A stretch of DNA of 37,480 nucleotides from Alangreenwoodia sp963602445 (GCA_963602445.1 CAVCIY010000056.1:1-37480); one strand, 5' to 3'; positions 15,687 to 24,181 are shown, numbered from the stretch's first letter. The notes: generated by a model from the letters alone, not told the origin. Translations and numbers: made by a program.

Positions 15687-15916
15687 AACAATTCCCGAAA
15701 TCGCTGTTACGACAATCCTCAAAATCGCTGTTATAACAATTTTCAGAAATCGCTGTTACGACAATCCTCAAAATCGCTCTTATAACAATTTTCAAAACCG
15801 CTGTTATCTCAATCCCCAAAATCGCTCTTATAACAATTTTCAAAACCGCTGTTATCTCAATCCCCAAAATCGCTGTTATAACAATTTTAAAAATCGCTGT
15901 TATCCGCAATCCCTCA
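15687..15916. repeat. 24-bp tandem repeat array, about 9.5 copies, upstream of CoA-transferase 1
   Basis: Alternating 24-bp units (aacaattttcaaaaccgctg type and ctcaatccccaaaatcgc type, each ending in a ttat) form a 48-bp higher-order period. One unit of 25 bp breaks the frame. Every second junction makes the palindrome gttataac. The array fills the space between the metY stop and the CoA-transferase 1 ribosome binding site. Confidence 0.93.
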
Positions 15917-15928
15917 TAATGTCTAAAA

Positions 15929-17209
15929 TCAAAGCTGATCGAGAGCCTGCTTTATATCTTCAATAATGTCTTCGGCATTTTCGATACCTACCGAAAACCG
16001 AATCAAATCAGGTGAAACGCCTGCTTCTTCGAGCTGCTTGTCTGTGAGCTGACGGTGAGTCGTGCTTGCAGGATGAAGAACGCAGGTTCTTGCGTCCGCA
16101 ACATGAGTGGCGATAGCAGCAAGCTTGAGGCTGTCCATAAACTTAGTGGCAGCATCGCGTCCGCCTTTTACGCCAAACGATATGACACCGCACGTGCCGT
16201 CAGGCATATATTTCTTGGCAAGCTCATGATATTTGCTTGAAGGCAGTCCCGGATATTCGACCCATGTGATTCTTTCGTCAGATTCGAGGAATTCGGCAAC
16301 CTGCTGAGCATTTTCGCAGTGCTTCTTCATTCTGAGCGGAAGAGTTTCGAGTCCAAGGTTGAGAAGGAATGCATTGTGCGGTGAAGGAATCGATCCGAGA
16401 TCTCTCATCACCTGAGCTGTCGCCTTCGTAATAAATGCCTTTTCTCCGAATGCCTCACTATAAACAATGCCATGATAAGAATCGTCCGGCTCTGTCATTC
16501 CCGGGAACTTATCCTTGTGTGCCATCCAATCAAACTTTCCTGAATCAACGATTGCTCCGCCTACGCTTGTGGCATGTCCGTCCATGTACTTTGTGGTACT
16601 GTGAGTGACGATATCTGCCCCAAATTCTATAGGTCTGCAGTTTACAGGTGTAGGGAATGTATTGTCTATAATAAGCGGTACTCCGTGCGCATGAGCAGCC
16701 GAAGCAAACTTGTCAAAGTCAAGCAATACAAGCGAAGGATTCGAGATGCTCTCTGCAAATACACAGCGTGTATTTTCTTGGAATGCTGCTTCGAGCTCTT
16801 CAGGTGTGCAATCAGGTTCAACAAAAGTAACATCGATTCCCATCTTTCTCATAGTAACATTGAGAAGATTAAACGTACCGCCGTAAACTGCCGATGAGCT
16901 TACGATATGCTGTCCGCTCTGACAGATATTGAACATTGCGAAAAAGTTTGCAGCCTGACCTGAAGAAGTCAGCATAGCTGAGCTGCCGCCCTCCATCTCC
17001 GCTATCTTTGCGGCAACCGCATCATTTGTAGGATTCTGAAGTCTCGTATAAAAATATCCCTCAGCTTCCAAGTCAAACAGCTTTGCCATTTCCGTACTTG
17101 ATTCATACTTAAATGTAGTTGACTGGTAAATAGGAAGAACTCTCGCCTCCCCGTTTCCCGGTTCATATCCCGCCTGTACGCTTATAGTATTCATTCCTCT
17201 CTTGCCCAT
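15929..17209 (-). CDS. metY: O-acetylhomoserine sulfhydrylase / aminocarboxypropyltransferase
   Basis: 426 residues of the Cys/Met metabolism PLP-dependent family. YTRLQNPTND near the N-terminus, SSGQAANFFAMF (phosphate-binding region), ESISNPSL, IIDNTFPTP and the PLP Schiff-base motif THSTTKYMDGH with Lys207 are all present, as is THVADARTCVLHPASTTHRQ towards the C-terminus. The length and the insertion before the C-terminal part fit MetY (O-acetyl-L-homoserine + sulfide to homocysteine + acetate) rather than the shorter cystathionine gamma-synthases. AAGGA is about 7 nt from the ATG at 17209. It lies between holA and CoA-transferase 1 on the minus strand; regulation is not apparent, and no T-box or SAM riboswitch is visible in the roughly 100-bp gap upstream. 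Confidence 0.95.
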   Translation of the reverse strand: MGKRGMNTISVQAGYEPGNGEARVLPIYQSTTFKYESSTEMAKLFDLEAEGYFYTRLQNPTNDAVAAKIAEMEGGSSAMLTSSGQAANFFAMFNICQSGQHIVSSSAVYGGTFNLLNVTMRKMGIDVTFVEPDCTPEELEAAFQENTRCVFAESISNPSLVLLDFDKFASAAHAHGVPLIIDNTFPTPVNCRPIEFGADIVTHSTTKYMDGHATSVGGAIVDSGKFDWMAHKDKFPGMTEPDDSYHGIVYSEAFGEKAFITKATAQVMRDLGSIPSPHNAFLLNLGLETLPLRMKKHCENAQQVAEFLESDERITWVEYPGLPSSKYHELAKKYMPDGTCGVISFGVKGGRDAATKFMDSLKLAAIATHVADARTCVLHPASTTHRQLTDKQLEEAGVSPDLIRFSVGIENAEDIIEDIKQALDQL

Positions 17210-17256
17210 AATTTTTTCCTTTCCATTTAAATAAAATAATTGATCAAATAATCATT

Positions 17257-17330
17257 AAAATGCCCTCACAGCCCGACAGTAAAATGCCCTCACAGCCCGA
17301 CAGTAAAATGCCCTCACAGCCCGGCGATAA
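17257..17330. repeat. 24-bp tandem repeat, three copies, overlapping the holA 3' end
   Basis: Units start at 17257, 17281 and 17305 (aaaatgccctcacagcccga). The last unit covers the final codons and TGA stop of holA, so the array looks like copies of that gene's own end. Confidence 0.95.
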
Positions 17331-18330
17331 AAAGCTCTATAGCAGTCCTTTCATCCATATATCCGGACTTTATGTCCGAATCTGCATTATATGCTTTCAT
17401 AAGTATGGAATGCAGCCTTTCCGGAGTAAACCTGCGGGAATATCCCAGTGCTTTTTTTATCCTGAATTCGTGAATCTTAAGTTCTGATTTTATATTGCTG
17501 AGACTCATGCCGTCGGAATTCATCTCCATCACCGTAAGTATCAATTCAAATTGTGTGCAAATCATCGAAAGCAGCACAAACGGGCTTGTTCCGCGATCAA
17601 TGATATTTCCGGCAACATAAAGAGCTTCGCGTATATTTCCCTCCGATATGGCATCGGTAAGTCTGAATATATCATGATCTATATTTCCTTCAACACTTTT
17701 CATGACGGCTTCCGAAGAGATATCCGATTCGCACAGAGCTGAAGCCTTGTCTATATCCGCCACAAAGCTGTCAAGAGTATAATCCGAATCTCTGTCAAAA
17801 TATCCTGACCTGTCTATCATAAGCGAAATCACTGCTGAATCAATATTTTGTCTGTGCATTCTGATTCTTTTTTTTATAAACGAAGCAAGCATCTTTCTAC
17901 TTATCTTGTCAAAGTCAAATACTTTACCGTGCTTCTTTACGGCTTTCGCGATATTTTTCGGTTCCTTCTCCGGTTCTGCCGTAAATACCAGCTCCGCATA
18001 CTCGGGAAGTTTTGCGATATAATCCGCGACAGCCTTGTCATCTGCAGATTCGGCATTGAAATTTTCAACAATCACAACCTTTTTTTCCGAAAACATGGGC
18101 GGAGTCTCGCAAGCGTCTGTTATCGCCTGCGTGTCTGATTGTGCTCCGTCAATCACCACATAATCAAAAAAGGCAGATGTTTGATTTATATATTTTTTTT
18201 CAATCTCTTTCGTCGCCCACCTTACAAGATAGTGTTCTCTTCCGGTCAGAAGAATCACTCCGGGAAGATTGCCGGCACTTAGCATTTTACTGAAAAGAAT
18301 CGAGTCATGCTCGCTTTGTGTCTGCCGCAT
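17314..18330 (-). CDS. holA: DNA polymerase III delta subunit
   Basis: 338 residues, normal length. HolA is the clamp-loader subunit that opens the sliding clamp. The N-terminal GVILLTGREHYLVRWATKEI and FFDYVVIDG blocks, then CETPPMFSEKKVVIVENF and LPEYAELVFTAE, follow the delta-family pattern, and the C-terminal helical collar domain ends YMDERTAIELFIAGL. The start overlaps the stop of CoA-transferase 2 by one base (TGATG), implying translational coupling. In many Firmicutes holA directly follows comEC; here a CoA-transferase gene lies between them. The terminal codons lie inside a 24-bp tandem repeat. Confidence 0.92.
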   Translation of the reverse strand: MRQTQSEHDSILFSKMLSAGNLPGVILLTGREHYLVRWATKEIEKKYINQTSAFFDYVVIDGAQSDTQAITDACETPPMFSEKKVVIVENFNAESADDKAVADYIAKLPEYAELVFTAEPEKEPKNIAKAVKKHGKVFDFDKISRKMLASFIKKRIRMHRQNIDSAVISLMIDRSGYFDRDSDYTLDSFVADIDKASALCESDISSEAVMKSVEGNIDHDIFRLTDAISEGNIREALYVAGNIIDRGTSPFVLLSMICTQFELILTVMEMNSDGMSLSNIKSELKIHEFRIKKALGYSRRFTPERLHSILMKAYNADSDIKSGYMDERTAIELFIAGL

Positions 18331-19655
18331 CAGTAACCAACCTTAAAGCGTCGCTCGTATTCGGCGATGAGTTCCGGTCTGTAATCGGGATGAGCGATCT
18401 CGATAAGAGCGCGTGCGCGTTCCTTGAGAGTCTTTCCCCTTACCTGTGCTATGCCATACTCTGTGACGAAATAATCAGCATCCTGCCTTGTGACGGTTAC
18501 GGCAGAACCATCCGTGATAAATGGCTTGATGCGCGAAGTTGTCACACCATTTTTTGTATGAGTGGATGTCATCGCTATAATAGATTTGCCCTTTCTGTCA
18601 AGCGTAATGTCAGCACCGCGCACAAAATCCATCTGACCTCCTGTGCCGCTGACATTTCTCAGGCCTACAGAGCTTGAAACAACCTGACCCATAAGGTCTG
18701 CCTCTATGCAGGTATTTATGCATACAAGCTTTGAGCACTCCGCAATTTTGAATGGGTTGTTTGTATATGCCGCCCTCTTAAGAGTGACTGCCGGATTATT
18801 GTTGGCAAAGTCGAAAAGCTTCTGCGTTCCTTTTAAAAATGCCGCAACCATGGTGTGCTTTCCAAAGGATTTCTCAGTATTTGTAATAACACCCGCCTCG
18901 TAAAGATCCATAATGCCGTCTGAAATCATCTCAGAATGCACGCCGAGATTTTTCTTGTCAGCAAGAGCCTCACATACGGCATCCGGTATCGACCCTATCC
19001 CTATCTGTATAGTGCTTCCGTCTTCGACAAGCTTCGCACAATTACTGCCGATTGTTCTTTCCACATCCGTAATGACAGGGCGTGGCGTCAGCGGCATGGC
19101 TTCATTGTACAAAACAACTTTATCTATCTCGCTTATATGAACAAGTGTATCCATGCTGTTGCTTCTAGGTACATTTTCATTTATCTGCACGATTACACGG
19201 TCCGCAGCGTCAACCGCCTCACGAATAAAATCGGCATTTGCCCCACTGCTGCAATATCCGTGTTCGTCAGGCGGTGTCGCCTGGAACATAAATACATCGA
19301 CAGGTATGTCGCCGTCAGTGAGCATACCTCCGATTTCAAAATAATAGCACGGATATACCGCTCCTCTGCCTGCATTTACTGCTTCACGCGTAGACTTTGA
19401 CACGAAAAGAGTCTCGTGTATGAAATTTTCGCTGTATTTTTCGTCAAGATAATCTTCTCCGCCTGCGCTCAGCCCGTGCATAATCTTTACATCATGAAAC
19501 AGTGAAGCGTTGTCGGTGAGGGCTTTCATAAGACGCTCCGGTCTCGCCGCAACCCCACCCACAAGAACACGTTCATTGCTATTTATAATACGGACCGCCT
19601 CGTCCGGTGTGCAGATTTTCTGCTCATAATCCGTTTTCCAATTTTTCATATCCAA
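18330..19655 (-). CDS. Acetyl-CoA hydrolase/transferase family protein 2 (butyryl-CoA:acetate or 4-hydroxybutyrate CoA-transferase type)
   Basis: 441 residues. Family blocks RVLVGGVAARPERL, QATPPDEHGYCSSG, IQIGIGSIPDAVCEAL and YFVTEYGIAQVRGKTL are present. The catalytic Glu is kept as Glu242 in HSEM, and the CoA-site motif SGTGGQMDF is canonical, unlike the neighbouring copy 1. Such enzymes swap CoA between butyryl-, 4-hydroxybutyryl- or other acyl-CoAs and acetate, releasing butyrate or similar acids at the end of fermentation; which acid is used here cannot be read from sequence. GGAGG is 6 nt from the ATG at 19655. An extended -10 promoter lies about 180 bp upstream. Followed immediately by holA with a one-base overlap. 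Confidence 0.92.
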   Translation of the reverse strand: MDMKNWKTDYEQKICTPDEAVRIINSNERVLVGGVAARPERLMKALTDNASLFHDVKIMHGLSAGGEDYLDEKYSENFIHETLFVSKSTREAVNAGRGAVYPCYYFEIGGMLTDGDIPVDVFMFQATPPDEHGYCSSGANADFIREAVDAADRVIVQINENVPRSNSMDTLVHISEIDKVVLYNEAMPLTPRPVITDVERTIGSNCAKLVEDGSTIQIGIGSIPDAVCEALADKKNLGVHSEMISDGIMDLYEAGVITNTEKSFGKHTMVAAFLKGTQKLFDFANNNPAVTLKRAAYTNNPFKIAECSKLVCINTCIEADLMGQVVSSSVGLRNVSGTGGQMDFVRGADITLDRKGKSIIAMTSTHTKNGVTTSRIKPFITDGSAVTVTRQDADYFVTEYGIAQVRGKTLKERARALIEIAHPDYRPELIAEYERRFKVGY

Positions 19656-19720
19656 TGCCTCCGTATCTTAAATCCTTTATCGCATCTGAAGAACATTATC
19701 TCAGTTCGTGTGCTGTATCA

Positions 19721-19803
19721 TTTGCGCATGCCGCGCTGCGTGTGCCGCATTATTTGCGCATGCCGCGCTGCGTGTGCCGCATTATTTACGCATGCCGCGC
19801 CAT
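19721..19803. repeat. 32-bp tandem repeat, about 2.6 copies
   Basis: Units begin at 19721, 19753 and 19785 with ttt(g/a)cgcatgccgcg, within the untranslated leader of CoA-transferase 2. Confidence 0.93.
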
Positions 19804-19833
19804 ACTGTGCTGCGTTAATATCACAACAGACTT

Positions 19834-19865
19834 ATTATATCACACATGAAAGGATTTAGAAATCC
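19834..19865 (-). promoter_or_regulatory. Extended -10 promoter of CoA-transferase 2 with dyad
   Basis: Minus strand TGATATAAT (extended -10; TATAAT at 19839-19834) with no good -35. The -35 position is instead covered by the inverted repeat ggattt-ct-aaatcc (19852-19865), which could be an activator or repressor site. A leader of about 180 nt containing the 32-bp repeat would follow. Confidence 0.55.
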
Positions 19866-19904
19866 AATCTGTTGTTTTGCATATTTTATTTTGAATATTT
19901 ACGC

Positions 19905-22900
19905 CTATTTCTTCATGTTGCCGTCAGACTTATAAAAATCACGCTTTATGTCTTTTTGAGTCACAACACCGAAATAATTGCGGTTTCTGCTTAGCAGATT
20001 TTTCACGGGTTGACTCTTTGCACATCTTATGAAAATCGCTCCCTGCGTGTCATTCCTGTATATCGGAATGTCGGCAAGCTCAAGCCTTTCGAGAGTGGGC
20101 TGTGACGGATGGCCGTAATAATTTCTGCCCACCTGTATCACTGCTGCGGACGGATTTACCGCATCAAGAAATTCCTCACACGTAGAATATTTACTTCCGT
20201 GATGTGCGGCTTTCAGTATATCTGCGGTCAGAACAGCAGGCGCTTTCCCGTCACTGTAGATTTCTGTCAAATTTTTCTCATATTCGGAATCGATGTCACC
20301 CGTAAGAAGAATTGCCGTACCATTATATTCCACACGCAAAATAAGGCTGAGTTCATTCTCACTTTCCGAATTTTCAAGTATTTTTCGATATTCCTCATCA
20401 GAGTGAACAGCCGGCGCAAGCACATGAATCAAAGCATTGCCTATGGTTATTTCATCGCCTGCCTTAAGAAAAATGATATCAGCTTCGGCAATTCCGTATT
20501 TTTGCGAGATTTCGCTCTTCTGAGACTTATATGCTGCGGAAAGTGCGAGCTTTCTGACTTTTATGCCCTCAACCATCGTCTCAAGTCCTCCGCAGTGATC
20601 CTGATGAAGATGGCTGAGTACAACCAGATCAAGTCCTGACACGCCGCTCCCCAAAAGATATGGAATGAGTATATCTTTACCGACATCCGTTTCGGAAGAG
20701 CTGAATGACTCAGTGCCGCCTGTGTCAAAAAGGACATTTTTCCCGCCGCACTTAAGATGCATACAGTCTCCCTGCCCAACATCCACAAATACAACATCAG
20801 ATATAATTTCATTCCATTGGACATAAGTTCCTATAGCAAGGCTCACAACTGCGATCATAACAGCCACCGCCGCGGCGCGAATCGTTTTTTTCGTTCTCTT
20901 GCTGTATTTTCCGGCGCTTTTTGCCCTTACTGTGCTTACGCCTGCGCCCAAAAAAATGCCTTCATTTACATAAGATCTTCCTGCTTCGCTGCAGAAAAAA
21001 AAGAGCATTCCGTAGTACATGAGAACCAGAGCCGGCGGCGGCGAGGCTGCGTACTTATAAGAAAAAGGCGTATCTGAAATAATGCTGCTCATTTTGACAA
21101 GCGCAGCAAGAAGCGTCTCCTCCACAGCGCACATCCATTCAAAGCATTTGCAGATGAGTGCGTATATGCCTGCGCTGTGCATACCGAGCGCATCTGCGGC
21201 ATACGAAACAGGAATCATCACGACTCCCAAAGGAACCGTAAAGCCCGCGATCCAAATTGCGGGAACATTCAAAAATAATACGCCTGTCGAAATAAAATGA
21301 AAGCTGCAAAGCGACGCCGGCATCATCCCTGCCTGCATCAAAAGTATCTCTTTGATTGATTTTACAGCCATGTTGCCTTTTTCAACGCAAAAAGCATACA
21401 CCTTTTTCTTTAATTTTTCGCATGCAAAAGCTGTCCTGTCATAAGTCAATTCGTTTCTGTCTGCAGACCGTTTCTCAGAGCTTTTCTCAAGTCCTTTCTC
21501 TGAGATTTTCCCAAGTCCTTTCTCATGGTTTTTTCCAAGTCCTTTCTCCGGGCATTTTTCCGGATTCGACTCTCCTATTTTCCTCAAATCTCCTTCCGAC
21601 ATTTCAGACGATTTTGCCGCATTTTCTTTTTCATCTGCCCGGTTTGCTTTACTGCGAGAATCGACCTTGTTTACATTCTTTTCTTCACTGTTTTCCTTGC
21701 TGTTTTCTGTCCCGTGCGGCATAATCACACTTATCGTGATCACTGCCAAAAAAGACAGCTCAAATCCTGAAGAAAACAGGTAATACGGTCTGTATCCGAG
21801 AAGCACAAGCGCACAGAAGCTGATGCAGGACAGCGAGTCATATCGCCTGAAAGTAACCTTCCCCACAATATTTACGCATATCATAAATACAGCCCTGACT
21901 ACGGAAGGTGAAAAACCCGACATAGCCGCATACATTACCAGCAGCACCGCAATCGGCACATTTCCGGCAAGAGTCATCGGTTTTCCGAAAACAATGCGAA
22001 ACAGCCCGTAAATCATCGAAATGTGAAGTCCCGACACTGCAAGGAGATGCGCTATTCCGTTTTTCTGAAATTCTTCATATATCTCCTCATCAATCTCATC
22101 CCTCGTTCCGAACAATATACCCGACAGCAGGCCGGAAGTGTCAGAATCCATATATTTCTGAGTTTCTTCAGCAAATGTCATCCTTAGCTTCGCAAGAAAA
22201 TGCGCAACTGAATCAATCCCCTCAGGCTCCCCTACAACTTTGGCATCGCTGAGCTGAGCGGACAAACCAATGCGGATTCCCTGCGTTCTAAGATATCTTC
22301 TATAGTCAAACACGTGCGGATTTCCCGAGGATTGCGGCTCGTATATTTTGCCCTTAACACTTATGGTTCTGCCTGTCCAAACCATTTTGTCAATTATTTT
22401 TTCTTCCGAATCTTCACCATCATTTTTAGAACCGCTTTCTGTGTCGCTTTCTGTGTCACTTTCGGTGTCGCTGCCGTCATCAAAAGCGAGAGATATCCTG
22501 ATCCTTTCGCCGCCCGCGCCATCCTCTCCGCCCGCGCCATCCTCTCCGGCGGCCGTTTCACCATTTATACTTTTACTTCCGCAAGTTCTCGCAATAAGAA
22601 CAGTTTTTCCATCCTTGTGCTGCTCAGACAAAATTGTCGCTGTCACAGTAACGGTCTTGTCATTCATCCCATCATATGCGGATTTTACGCTGTCGGACAA
22701 AGCACATCTAATCCCGCCTGCCGCAAAAAAAATCGCGAAAACAACAATACCGGCAAAAACGGCTGACATCGTGATTCTGTCAACGTCTCCCCGCACACTT
22801 TCCGCCGCACTTTCTCGGACATTTCCCGACGCATTTTTCTGTGCGCTTTCTCGGACATTTCCCGACGCATCTCCCCGCGCGCTTTCTCGGACATTTCCCG

Positions 22901-23102
22901 ACGCATTTACCCGCACGTTTCCCACGCCATTTCTACTGATATTTTTCTCAGCACTAGCATTTTCCTTATTTTTCCAGCGCATGAATAAAATAAAAAGCAG
23001 CATCATAAAAGAAGCTGCCAATATTGCATTTAATCCGGTAATGTCGTAAAATGCAATCCCTGCCGCAAACCCGGCCGCACAAACGGCCATGGGTCTTCTC
23101 AT
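19905..23102 (-). CDS. comEC: Competence protein ComEC/Rec2, unusually long
   Basis: ComEC is the inner-membrane channel and nuclease for uptake of single-stranded DNA. This 1065-residue form has the N-terminal hydrophobic segments, an OB-like DUF4131 region (TVTATILSEQHKDGKTV), the competence membrane core (GLLSGILFGTRDEID, HLLAVSGLHISMIYGLFR, GFSPSVVRAVFM) and a C-terminal metallo-beta-lactamase domain (VDVGQGDCMHLKCGGKNVLF; SHLHQDH with His831, His833, Asp835, His836). Usual members have about 700-800 residues. The excess is low-complexity soluble inserts: three 12-residue ASGNVRESA units, repeated SDTE and GAGGED runs, and an E/K-rich block with EKGLGK units. Start: AGGTGA fits the ATG at 23102 better than the upstream TTG. 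The unknown gene ending 36 bp upstream may be cotranscribed. Confidence 0.93.
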   Translation of the reverse strand: MRRPMAVCAAGFAAGIAFYDITGLNAILAASFMMLLFILFMRWKNKENASAEKNISRNGVGNVRVNASGNVRESARGDASGNVRESAQKNASGNVRESAAESVRGDVDRITMSAVFAGIVVFAIFFAAGGIRCALSDSVKSAYDGMNDKTVTVTATILSEQHKDGKTVLIARTCGSKSINGETAAGEDGAGGEDGAGGERIRISLAFDDGSDTESDTESDTESGSKNDGEDSEEKIIDKMVWTGRTISVKGKIYEPQSSGNPHVFDYRRYLRTQGIRIGLSAQLSDAKVVGEPEGIDSVAHFLAKLRMTFAEETQKYMDSDTSGLLSGILFGTRDEIDEEIYEEFQKNGIAHLLAVSGLHISMIYGLFRIVFGKPMTLAGNVPIAVLLVMYAAMSGFSPSVVRAVFMICVNIVGKVTFRRYDSLSCISFCALVLLGYRPYYLFSSGFELSFLAVITISVIMPHGTENSKENSEEKNVNKVDSRSKANRADEKENAAKSSEMSEGDLRKIGESNPEKCPEKGLGKNHEKGLGKISEKGLEKSSEKRSADRNELTYDRTAFACEKLKKKVYAFCVEKGNMAVKSIKEILLMQAGMMPASLCSFHFISTGVLFLNVPAIWIAGFTVPLGVVMIPVSYAADALGMHSAGIYALICKCFEWMCAVEETLLAALVKMSSIISDTPFSYKYAASPPPALVLMYYGMLFFFCSEAGRSYVNEGIFLGAGVSTVRAKSAGKYSKRTKKTIRAAAVAVMIAVVSLAIGTYVQWNEIISDVVFVDVGQGDCMHLKCGGKNVLFDTGGTESFSSSETDVGKDILIPYLLGSGVSGLDLVVLSHLHQDHCGGLETMVEGIKVRKLALSAAYKSQKSEISQKYGIAEADIIFLKAGDEITIGNALIHVLAPAVHSDEEYRKILENSESENELSLILRVEYNGTAILLTGDIDSEYEKNLTEIYSDGKAPAVLTADILKAAHHGSKYSTCEEFLDAVNPSAAVIQVGRNYYGHPSQPTLERLELADIPIYRNDTQGAIFIRCAKSQPVKNLLSRNRNYFGVVTQKDIKRDFYKSDGNMKK
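21470..21560. repeat. Degenerate 24-30 bp repeats inside comEC (EKGLGK-type)
   Basis: Four to five units containing aagtcctttctc, encoding GLGKxxEK-type repeats in the soluble insert of ComEC. Confidence 0.8.
22436..22560. repeat. 12-bp and 18-bp tandem repeats inside comEC
   Basis: A 12-bp unit (gctttctgtgtc type) occurs three times and encodes SDTE repeats. Just beyond, cgcccgcgccatcctctc (18 bp) occurs twice and encodes GAGGED. Both keep frame. Confidence 0.85.
22805..22920. repeat. 36-bp tandem repeat inside comEC, three copies
   Basis: ctttctcggacatttcccga starts at 22810, 22846 and 22882. The 36-bp period equals 12 codons (NVRESAxxxASG). Confidence 0.93.
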
Positions 23103-23138
23103 ATTAAACTTCACCTGCAATATAACTGCAAAGACTTG

Positions 23139-23564
23139 TCATTGAGATACTATTTTCTTAAACAAACCTCGCCCTACCTTCTTTACACCGTCCATCTCTT
23201 GAAGAATATTTTCTATATAAAGATCCATGTCGGCATAATTCAGGTCAAAGCCCTTCTTCTTGAGATATTTCATAATAGTCAAAAGCCTGATCGGATAATC
23301 GCCGGGAGTCTTGAAATACGGATGCTTTTCTAAAGCATCCACTATTTCTTCCCGGTTAGGCAAAATCGGACGGCCTTCGTCATACACTTCGATTTTGTCT
23401 TCAAGATTTTTGATAATAAAATCAATCTGATCGGTATCCTTCTCATATAATCTGAAAATCTTTCTAAGGTCTTCAAAAAAATTAAGCTCTTCCCTTATAT
23501 TTTCCTCGGCAACAGGCACTTTAACAATCACTTCCCGTTCCGACAAATAAGCATCTTCCTTCAC
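23139..23564 (-). CDS. Unknown 141-residue protein upstream of comEC
   Basis: I do not recognise this protein. It is mostly charged and probably all-helical, without membrane segments, signal peptide or Cys. It has two parts: an acidic helical region (EENIREELNFFEDLRKIFRL then a DFIIKNLEDKIEVYDEG tail) and a C-terminal region (RPILPNREEIVDAL, PYFKTPGDYPIRLLTIMKYL, MDLYIENILQEM, VKKVGRGLFKKI). The initiator is a GTG at 23564 with AGGGGG 6 nt upstream. The codon structure, ribosome binding site and tight position before comEC support a real gene. The C-terminal part could be a small helical adaptor, but that is speculation. Confidence 0.7.
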   Translation of the reverse strand: MKEDAYLSEREVIVKVPVAEENIREELNFFEDLRKIFRLYEKDTDQIDFIIKNLEDKIEVYDEGRPILPNREEIVDALEKHPYFKTPGDYPIRLLTIMKYLKKKGFDLNYADMDLYIENILQEMDGVKKVGRGLFKKIVSQ

Positions 23565-23687
23565 AGCTTTCCCCCTATTTTTATTTTACATTTTTTTACA
23601 ATTTTGTCTGCAAAAAATCTATTCTGTAACATAAACTTCATATCTGTCAAACATGTTTGCGCATGCGGCTTCTTTTTCGTATGAACT

Positions 23688-23772
23688 GCACCGGTTCGTC
23701 AGCACACTAGTCCTACAGCACACCGACCCGACAATACACCGGTTCGTCACCGCAACGATTCGACACCATACC
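23688..23772. repeat. Degenerate ~18-bp repeats (acaccggttcgtc type)
   Basis: caccggttcgtcag, cacaccgacccgac and caccggttcgtcac follow one another, a diverged tandem array. Confidence 0.65.
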
Positions 23773-23897
23773 GCAAAATTCGCTGTTGTTCTGTTGTATT
23801 GCATTATATTAAAATACGATTTTTATGTCAACTTTTTTCATGTGAAACCATATCTCCCACTCAAACCATCTATCCTATATCCGAACAAATATCCCGT

Positions 23898-23975
23898 CCG
23901 CCGCACTGCTCGTTGAGCTGTCCCGCCGCGCTGCTCGATGAGCTGTCCGATTAGCTGTCCCGCCGCACTGCTCCA
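23898..23975. repeat. 25-bp tandem repeat, about 2.5 copies with a partial unit
   Basis: ccgccgc(a/g)ctgctcg(t/a)tgagctgtc starts at 23898 and 23923; a 12-bp partial and a third ccgccgcactgctc follow. Confidence 0.85.
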
Positions 23976-24152
23976 TATCCCGTCAGATTCGCTCTTTTAC
24001 ACACTTGTCCGCCCCCCCTGTCAGACGCGCTTTCATATGCGCTGTTCGATGTCCTGTTCGCCGCGTAATTCCCTGTTTAGAGACCCGCATGTACATCCTA
24101 TGCGCACGGCTGTTTTGTAACATAAAATTCATATTAAACATCCAACATACGT

Positions 24153-24181
24153 TTGATTGAAAACATGGGCTATGATATAAT
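24153..24181 (+). promoter_or_regulatory. Promoter of the penicillin-binding protein gene
   Basis: -35 TTGATT (24153-24158), 17-bp spacer, -10 TATAAT (24176-24181) preceded by TGA (extended -10). Confidence 0.87.

Larger units (their letters stand above)
23565..24152. other. Repeat-rich spacer between two divergent genes
   Basis: No gene supported. It contains two GC-rich degenerate arrays (listed separately) and an AT-rich part before the PBP promoter. Open frames here lack codon structure and ribosome binding sites. Confidence 0.65.

Noticed and set aside
15660..15722. Longer N-terminus of CoA-transferase 1 reading into the repeats.
   Set aside because: The ATG at 15659 has GGAGG at good distance, and the shorter form matches the 441-residue length of copy 2.
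15631..15909. Frame across the 24-bp array giving hydrophobic ITAVLKIV-type repeats.
   Set aside because: It results from a period divisible by three and is broken by one 25-bp unit; no ribosome binding site.
23653..23916. 87-codon plus-strand frame in the spacer before the PBP gene.
   Set aside because: Built on the degenerate 18-bp repeats, without ribosome binding site or recognisable domain.
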